A DNA stretch of 64,000 nt from Chitinophaga nivalis (GTDB taxonomy: Bacteria > Bacteroidota > Bacteroidia > Chitinophagales > Chitinophagaceae), in the NCBI RefSeq assembly GCF_025989125.1, contig NZ_JAPDNR010000001.1, positions 4,824,087 through 4,888,086 of the forward strand, in the 5' to 3' direction. The stretch's first letter is position 1; every line of letters starts with the position of its first letter. Under the pieces are notes generated by a model. It did no database searches, was not told where the DNA came from, and worked only from the letters and a program-made list of their open reading frames with translations. The position numbers and the translations under genes are program-made. This document shows positions 59,164 through 64,000 of the stretch, piece after piece.

Positions 59164-61089
59164 TTGAGTAGATACATCAAAATATTAACTGCTATAACTG
59201 TTATTTGCTGGATAACTTTCCTGCATTGCAGTGTGTTTGCCTTCGGAGAAGGCCAACAGTCTTCGCTTTCCCGCGATACGGTTCCGCATAAAAATAATAG
59301 CATCTTCAAAAAAATAGGAGAATACCGGGATTCTATCCGGCATAAAGAATACCGGCAAACCCTTATTAAGCGGATAACGAAGCAGGATGTCACCACTCCC
59401 GACATCGACAACGATAGCATTATCACTAAAAGTGAGGCATATTTTACCCCTTTTGCGGGCAAAGTGATCAGGAATATCTACTATCGGAAGGTAAAGGTGT
59501 TTGGTCCCCGCAATATTAATGATACCACTTTCACCACCAGCATGAAATTAATTCACCTGGCTAACCGGTTGCATTACGACTCCCGGGCCTGGGTGATCCG
59601 GCAAACCCTGTTTTTCCGGGAAGACCAGCGGCTGGACCCTTTTGAAATGGCGGACAATGAACGTTACCTGCGTAACCGCCCTTTTATTCAGGATGCCCGT
59701 ATCTATGTACGTAATGCCGATCCGGCAACAGATTCCATAGATGTAGAGGTAGTGACCAAAGATGTATTTGAATATGGTGCAGACTTATCGCAGTTCAGTG
59801 CAAAGGATATCCGTGCGGGCGTTTCCAACAACAATTTATTCGGCGCCGGCCAGGGCGTGAAAGTAGGCCTCCAGTGGCGGTCTGACTATAGTCCTACCTG
59901 GAATTCGGAAGCCCGGTATACCAAATACAATCTGGCCGGTACTTTTATAGATGTGAATGTAGGCTATACCACACTCAATAACTACCAACCCCTGGATACC
60001 AACGTATACGAGGGTACGATTTACGTGAGCCTGAACAGACCCCTGTACCGCAATGCGGCCAAATGGGTAGGTGGGTTTGCCTATTCCAAAAGCTGGTCTA
60101 TCAATATCAGAGGAGCTGCACCTCAGGAAGAAGACAGCCTTTTCCGGGAGTACAACTATACGGTATTGGATGGCTGGGTAGGATACAATTTTATCAATAA
60201 CTACAATCATAAAGGTACGATTGGCAGCCGGCCCAATTTCGCCCTGCTGGCCCGGCACTATAACCTGTCGTTCCAGCGCAGGCCCGAACAGACCCGGTTT
60301 GCCGATGATCCGGTATATAATAACCACCGCTATTACCTGCTGCAATTACAAGCCTACCGGCTCGACTATTTTAAAGCCCACTACTTTTTTGGGTTTGGCC
60401 GAACAGAGGATATCCCGCTGGGATATAACCTCAATATCACCAGTGGCTGGGAAAGCTGGAAAGACCGGCGTCGGATGTATACCGGCTTTGAGGCGCAGAA
60501 ATACTGGACTACCCGGCGCATGGGACTTTTTAATACCACCATAGGCATTAGCAGCTTCTGGCTGGCTAAGTCGGCGGAAGATGCTGTGATGCACGCACGG
60601 CTGGAGTATTACAGCCGGTTGCTGAATTTCCGGAAGTCCCGTTTCCGGCAATTCTTTTCCATCGACTACCTGAATAATCCCAATCCGTTTTTCTATAAGC
60701 CGCTGAACATTAATATGGAATATGGTATCTGGGGATTCCGGAACACCAGGCTGAATGGCTATCAGCGGCTGAATGTCAGCGGAGAAACGGTGTATTATAG
60801 TCCGCTTAAATTCCTTGGATTTAAATTTAACTTCTTCGCCTCCGTACAAGGCTCTATGATCACGGCAGAGAAAGACGACCTGTTGAAGAATCCCGTGTAT
60901 CTCGGATTGGGTGGCGGTTTCCGGATACGTAATGAAAACCTCTCCCTGAATACGATTAAAGTATCCGGCTACTATTATCCCAATGCACCGGATCCTATGA
61001 AGCAGGCTATCCTGGAAATCACTACCATCGTGGATTTCCGCTTTGACGTGTCTGCGCTGAGAGCGCCTGGCTTCTTAAACTTCCGTTGA
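59164..61089 (+). CDS. POTRA-plus-beta-barrel outer-membrane protein (BamA/TamA-like)
   Basis: 641 residues from a TTG at 59164; a stop lies in frame at 59137 and no ATG precedes the signal peptide (SRYIKILTAITVICWITFLH). After a charged linker a single POTRA-like domain is seen (GKVIRNIYYRKVKVFGPRNI, NRLHYDSRAWVIRQTLFFRE, RYLRNRPFIQDARIYVRN). Then a barrel with SAKDIRAGVSNNNLFGAGQGVKVGLQW and many aromatic beta strands, ending RFDVSALRAPGFLNFR. Omp85-type proteins insert or secrete outer-membrane proteins; just one POTRA and no clear VRGF/Y make this divergent. Function unknown. Confidence 0.75.
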   Translation: MSRYIKILTAITVICWITFLHCSVFAFGEGQQSSLSRDTVPHKNNSIFKKIGEYRDSIRHKEYRQTLIKRITKQDVTTPDIDNDSIITKSEAYFTPFAGKVIRNIYYRKVKVFGPRNINDTTFTTSMKLIHLANRLHYDSRAWVIRQTLFFREDQRLDPFEMADNERYLRNRPFIQDARIYVRNADPATDSIDVEVVTKDVFEYGADLSQFSAKDIRAGVSNNNLFGAGQGVKVGLQWRSDYSPTWNSEARYTKYNLAGTFIDVNVGYTTLNNYQPLDTNVYEGTIYVSLNRPLYRNAAKWVGGFAYSKSWSINIRGAAPQEEDSLFREYNYTVLDGWVGYNFINNYNHKGTIGSRPNFALLARHYNLSFQRRPEQTRFADDPVYNNHRYYLLQLQAYRLDYFKAHYFFGFGRTEDIPLGYNLNITSGWESWKDRRRMYTGFEAQKYWTTRRMGLFNTTIGISSFWLAKSAEDAVMHARLEYYSRLLNFRKSRFRQFFSIDYLNNPNPFFYKPLNINMEYGIWGFRNTRLNGYQRLNVSGETVYYSPLKFLGFKFNFFASVQGSMITAEKDDLLKNPVYLGLGGGFRIRNENLSLNTIKVSGYYYPNAPDPMKQAILEITTIVDFRFDVSALRAPGFLNFR

Positions 61090-61134
61090 TATTTCATCAG
61101 CGATACCGTAAATTTATTAGCTAAATAGAGGACT

Positions 61135-62202
61135 ATGCAATGGCAGAATGAATTGACACGTATGTTAGGCATCCGCTATCCTTTGGTACAGGCGCCAATG
61201 TTGGGTATTACCACTCCCGCCATGGTAGCGGCTATTAGTAATAGTGGCGGTTTGGGCTCCCTGCCTGTGGGTGGGTTGCCGCCTGCGAAAGTAGCTTCCC
61301 TCATCCGGGAAGTGAAAGCGTTAACAAAGGCGCCTTTTGCAGTGAACCTGTTTACTTATGAGTTGCCATCAGATAAGGATCCTGTTGCTTTTGACCAGAT
61401 GCAGGCATTCCTGCAGTTCCTGTACGGGGCGCATCAGATCATGGCCAGCCCGGTTGCCCTGAACGAATTACAGTTTTATAGTTACCGGGATCAGTTGCCG
61501 GTACTGCTGGAAGAAGGGGTACAGCAGGTGAGTTTTACCTTCGGTATACCAGATGCGGCTGCGATAGCGTTGCTGCAATCACATCAGATCCTGCTGACGG
61601 GGACCGCTACCAGTGTGGCCGAAGCGGTAGCGCTGGAAGCTGCCGGTGTAAATGTAATAGTCGTACAGGGAATAGAGGCCGGCGGACACCGGGGTTCTTT
61701 CCTGACAGATACATTGCCACAGACAGGTACGCTGGCATTAGTGCCGCAGGTCGTAGATCGTGTAGGCGTTCCGGTAATTGCTGCCGGCGGCATCATGGAT
61801 GGCCGCGGTATTGCAGCTGCCCGTATGTTGGGCGCTGCCGGTATGCAAAGCGGCAGTGTGTACCTGCGTTCGGATGAAAGCGCTGCTACACCGGCACATA
61901 AAAGGGCTTTGGCCGGAATAACGGATACGACTACACGTTTAACGCGTGCCATGTCCGGCCGCTGGGCAAGAGGGGTACCTAATACCCTGATCAATGAAGT
62001 AGACATTGCAGCGCTGGCGATCAATCCGTATCCCATCCAGGATGCTTTAACACAGCCGGTGCGGCGGATTGCGAAGGAGCAGGATAATCCGGCATTTATA
62101 GCCATGTGGGCCGGTCAGGCGGCGGGTAAAGCCAAAGCGTTGCCGGCGGCAGTAATATTTCAGGAGATGCTGGAAGAGGCAGCTGCGCTGCTGGGAGGAT
62201 GA
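61135..62202 (+). CDS. Nitronate monooxygenase-family flavoprotein
   Basis: 355 residues, TIM-barrel of the 2-nitropropane dioxygenase type: RYPLVQAPMLGITTPAMVAAISNSGGLGSLPVG, FAVNLFTYE, the FMN segments VVQGIEAGGHRGSF and PVIAAGGIMDGRGIAAARMLGAAGMQSGSVYL. It probably oxidises alkyl nitronates or, for some members, reduces enoyl-type substrates. It follows the barrel gene by 45 bases. A hairpin lies past its stop. Confidence 0.9.
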   Translation: MQWQNELTRMLGIRYPLVQAPMLGITTPAMVAAISNSGGLGSLPVGGLPPAKVASLIREVKALTKAPFAVNLFTYELPSDKDPVAFDQMQAFLQFLYGAHQIMASPVALNELQFYSYRDQLPVLLEEGVQQVSFTFGIPDAAAIALLQSHQILLTGTATSVAEAVALEAAGVNVIVVQGIEAGGHRGSFLTDTLPQTGTLALVPQVVDRVGVPVIAAGGIMDGRGIAAARMLGAAGMQSGSVYLRSDESAATPAHKRALAGITDTTTRLTRAMSGRWARGVPNTLINEVDIAALAINPYPIQDALTQPVRRIAKEQDNPAFIAMWAGQAAGKAKALPAAVIFQEMLEEAAALLGG

Positions 62203-62220
62203 TACTATATTTTCAATACG

Positions 62221-62264
62221 TCCGCCTGTACAGCAACCGGTCATCCTGTTTTCGTACAGGCGGA
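62221..62264. terminator. Hairpin between converging genes
   Basis: TCCGCCTGTAC (62221-62231) pairs with GTACAGGCGGA (62254-62264). No T-tract follows directly, so termination efficiency is uncertain. Confidence 0.55.
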
Positions 62265-62280
62265 GGTGTTATAATAAAGA

Positions 62281-62832
62281 TCAGTAATGAATACGGGTGA
62301 AAATACCCGGATAGTCCAGCACGATGCCTTGTTCATCAAAAGGAATGTCTGCCTTGAAATCGGTCGTTACATTTTCATACCGGTAGGTGTGGTTATCCAG
62401 TTTGGTATAATGTTGCTGTACTTTCTGCAATTCAAATTCCGGGAGTTTAATGTACAGCATGTTTAATATCTTTTTTTCTCCGGTATCAAAATGCAGCCTT
62501 TTTACAGGTAAGGTATTGGTGAAAGGGGAGAGGGAGATATCGATATCGATACAATCGTCGAAGGCGCCGATATGGTTCCCGTCTTTATCGAACCAATGCC
62601 CATGCAGGTCGCTGGTCAGTTTTAATTCTCCTGTAGTCAGTCCTTCTTTTCTGATATGAAAAGAAGATACCCGCCAGTCATTGGTTATTTCCACTTCATA
62701 CAGAATTGCGAAAGGTTCCTGATCTGATACGCCGGTAATACGTCCGGTAGCTACATGATGATGCCCCTGCTCCTTTAACGTACAGTATTCAATAGCAGGC
62801 CAACGGGTAGCCTGCCAGATAATAGGTTGCAT
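62281..62832 (-). CDS. Putative glycolipid-binding domain protein
   Basis: 183 residues. The beta-rich pattern IIWQATRWPAIEYCTLKEQGHHHVATGRI, YEVEITNDWRVSSFHIRKEG, HGHWFDKDGNHIGAFDDCIDIDISLSPFTNTLPVKRL matches the putative glycolipid-binding (DUF1089) family. No signal peptide. It starts 3 bases after the stop of the YdeP-like gene and is probably co-transcribed. Confidence 0.85.
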   Translation of the reverse strand: MQPIIWQATRWPAIEYCTLKEQGHHHVATGRITGVSDQEPFAILYEVEITNDWRVSSFHIRKEGLTTGELKLTSDLHGHWFDKDGNHIGAFDDCIDIDISLSPFTNTLPVKRLHFDTGEKKILNMLYIKLPEFELQKVQQHYTKLDNHTYRYENVTTDFKADIPFDEQGIVLDYPGIFTRIHY

Positions 62833-62835
62833 GTA

Positions 62836-63999
62836 CTATTGTTTTATTTGAGATGATTTTATTTTGATGATCACCAGTTTTGAAGTCGGCGTATTGCTTT
62901 TCTCAGCCACACTGTTAACAGGTACCAGCACATTTGTTTCCGGAAAATAAGTAGCTGTACATTTTTCCGGAATGCGGAAAGATACGATAATAAACCCATA
63001 CGCTACGCGCTCCGTATGGTCGTAGTTGTTATACAGGTCTACCACGTCACCGGGCTGAAAGCCGGCAGCAGCAATGTCTGCGGGATTCATGAAGATGACC
63101 CTGCGTTCATGGTATACGCCACGGTAACGATCATCCAGCCCATAGATGGTTGTATTAAACTGGTCGTGACTGCGGATGGTCATCATCATATATTCATCGT
63201 TGGCCAGCGGTGTACGTATTACCGGCGCCACACTGAAATGTGCTTTGCCGGTGGGCGTGTCGAACCGGCCTTCCCGTGTACAGTTCGGCAGGTAAAATCC
63301 GCCGGGGTGGCGTACCCGCTGGTTGTAGTTGTCGAAACCGGGAATCACCTTCTCAATATCATTGCGGATATGATCATAGTGTTGTGCGTAATGTTGCCAG
63401 GGCACGGCGGAAGCAGCACCCATGAGGGCAGTTGCCAGCCCGCAAATGATGGCGGGTTCGCTTTTCAGGTCATCAGAAACCGGTGTCAGGTTGCCTTTAG
63501 ACATCTGAATAACGCCCATGGAATTTTCGCAGGTAACAAACTGCGCGATGCCCTGTTGTATATCTTTATCACTGCGGCCCAGGCAGGGAAGTATAATGGC
63601 TTCTTTACCATGTACGACATGGCTCCGGTTTAATTTAGTAGAAACATGAACGGTGAGGTCGCAATTACGCAGGGCGGCGGCAGTATACAGCGTATCGGGG
63701 GTAGCAGAGAGGAAGTTACCACCCATCGCAATAAATACTTTTGCATCGCCCCGATGCATGGCATGGATCGCATGTACCACATCATAACCATGTTCCTGCG
63801 GCGGCGTAAAACCGTATAATGCCTGCAGCCTGTTCAGAAAGGCCACGGAAGGTTGTTCGTAGATACCCATGGTACGATCGCCCTGTACATTGCTATGGCC
63901 ACGTACCGGACAGGTACCCGCACCGGGTTTGCCGATGCTGCCTTTCAGGAGCAGGAGGTTTACCACTTCCTGAATAGTAGCTACGGCATTTCTATGTTG
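62836..63999 (-). CDS. FdhF/YdeP-family molybdopterin oxidoreductase, C-terminal part
   Basis: The 5' end lies beyond the window; the frame is open to 63999, and an internal GTG at 63966 is not the start. The visible 387 residues begin QHRNAVATIQEVVNLLLL and continue GSIGKPGAGTCPVRGHSNVQ, typical of the FdhF/YdeP family (formate-dehydrogenase-like, without a proven substrate). VFIAMGGNF, the GNLTPVSDDLKSEPAIICG stretch and the C-terminal beta domain (NDEYMMMTIRSHDQFNTTIYG, FQPGDVVDLYNNYD) carry the molybdopterin-binding part. Confidence 0.93.
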   Translation of the reverse strand, partial: QHRNAVATIQEVVNLLLLKGSIGKPGAGTCPVRGHSNVQGDRTMGIYEQPSVAFLNRLQALYGFTPPQEHGYDVVHAIHAMHRGDAKVFIAMGGNFLSATPDTLYTAAALRNCDLTVHVSTKLNRSHVVHGKEAIILPCLGRSDKDIQQGIAQFVTCENSMGVIQMSKGNLTPVSDDLKSEPAIICGLATALMGAASAVPWQHYAQHYDHIRNDIEKVIPGFDNYNQRVRHPGGFYLPNCTREGRFDTPTGKAHFSVAPVIRTPLANDEYMMMTIRSHDQFNTTIYGLDDRYRGVYHERRVIFMNPADIAAAGFQPGDVVDLYNNYDHTERVAYGFIIVSFRIPEKCTATYFPETNVLVPVNSVAEKSNTPTSKLVIIKIKSSQIKQ

Positions 64000-64000
64000 G

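Noticed and set aside
1..64000. CRISPR arrays, tRNA and rRNA genes, insertion sequences
   Set aside because: No regularly spaced direct repeats, cloverleaf, rRNA cores or transposase sequences were found on reading both strands.

Overview
The window is chromosomal DNA from a member of the Bacteroidota, most probably a Chitinophaga-like member of the Chitinophagaceae. The evidence is a SusD-family lipoprotein tail, a TonB-dependent beta-barrel receptor, DUF4252 genes behind an ECF sigma factor, a DUF1599/DoxX (BT_3928-like) pair, a DUF2911 protein, a CzcA/TolC/CusB efflux operon headed by a DUF6660-like protein, and ten exact matches to the Bacteroidota -7 promoter box TAnnTTTG placed just upstream of genes. 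No tRNA, rRNA, CRISPR array, transposase, integron or prophage was seen; the gene order looks like core and near-core chromosome.

Layout. 1-466: C-terminus of a SusD-like gene with a strong terminator. 560-5237: secreted PIG-L deacetylase, two very small membrane proteins (58 and 43 residues) and a sodium:solute symporter. 5243-8905 (minus): DUF2911 protein, NarL-type regulator, histidine kinase, polytopic membrane protein and a small unknown protein. 8906-9329: gene-free stretch with RNA-like inverted repeats. 9330-17637: unknown protein, XerD, pyruvate carboxylase, Ndk, DHH phosphoesterase, FKBP lipoprotein. 18045-20163 (minus): folP-cdaA-DCC operon. 20314-23080: DUF1599, DoxX-like protein, a lone DppB-like permease. 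23182-25270: ECF sigma factor, likely anti-sigma protein, two DUF4252 proteins. 25275-30694: DUF721 and RecF (minus), then PdhA, TPR protein, RibH, LutA-like protein and EVE protein (plus), with palindromic repeats in the spacers. 30829-37373: sirtuin, saccharopine-dehydrogenase-like protein (minus), GyrA, TPR protein. 37869-41573 (minus): hybrid histidine kinase flanked by two short secreted Lys/Ala-rich proteins, then a LytTR regulator. 41675-47641: metal-efflux operon. 47695-51905: unknown secreted protein, then EndoV, DUF763 and MgtC (minus). 52009-54454: two small lipoproteins and an MsbA-like ABC exporter. 54557-57556 (minus): thioesterase and TonB-type receptor. 57907-64000: DUF695-RraB protein, DUF1328 micro-protein, POTRA/barrel outer membrane protein, nitronate monooxygenase-like protein, glycolipid-binding-like protein, and an FdhF/YdeP molybdoenzyme cut by the window end.

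Most promising for follow-up: the PIG-L/small membrane protein/symporter module with an ATGA-coupled 43-residue protein; a candidate structured RNA plus terminator at 8957-9114; interleaved 11-base inverted repeats at 17958-18015; the EndoV-DUF763 pair; the twin Lys/Ala-rich secreted proteins around the hybrid kinase; a possibly leaderless metal-efflux operon; and a sirtuin lacking the zinc cysteines. No single spectacular new system is evident. All function calls come from reading the sequence without database searches.
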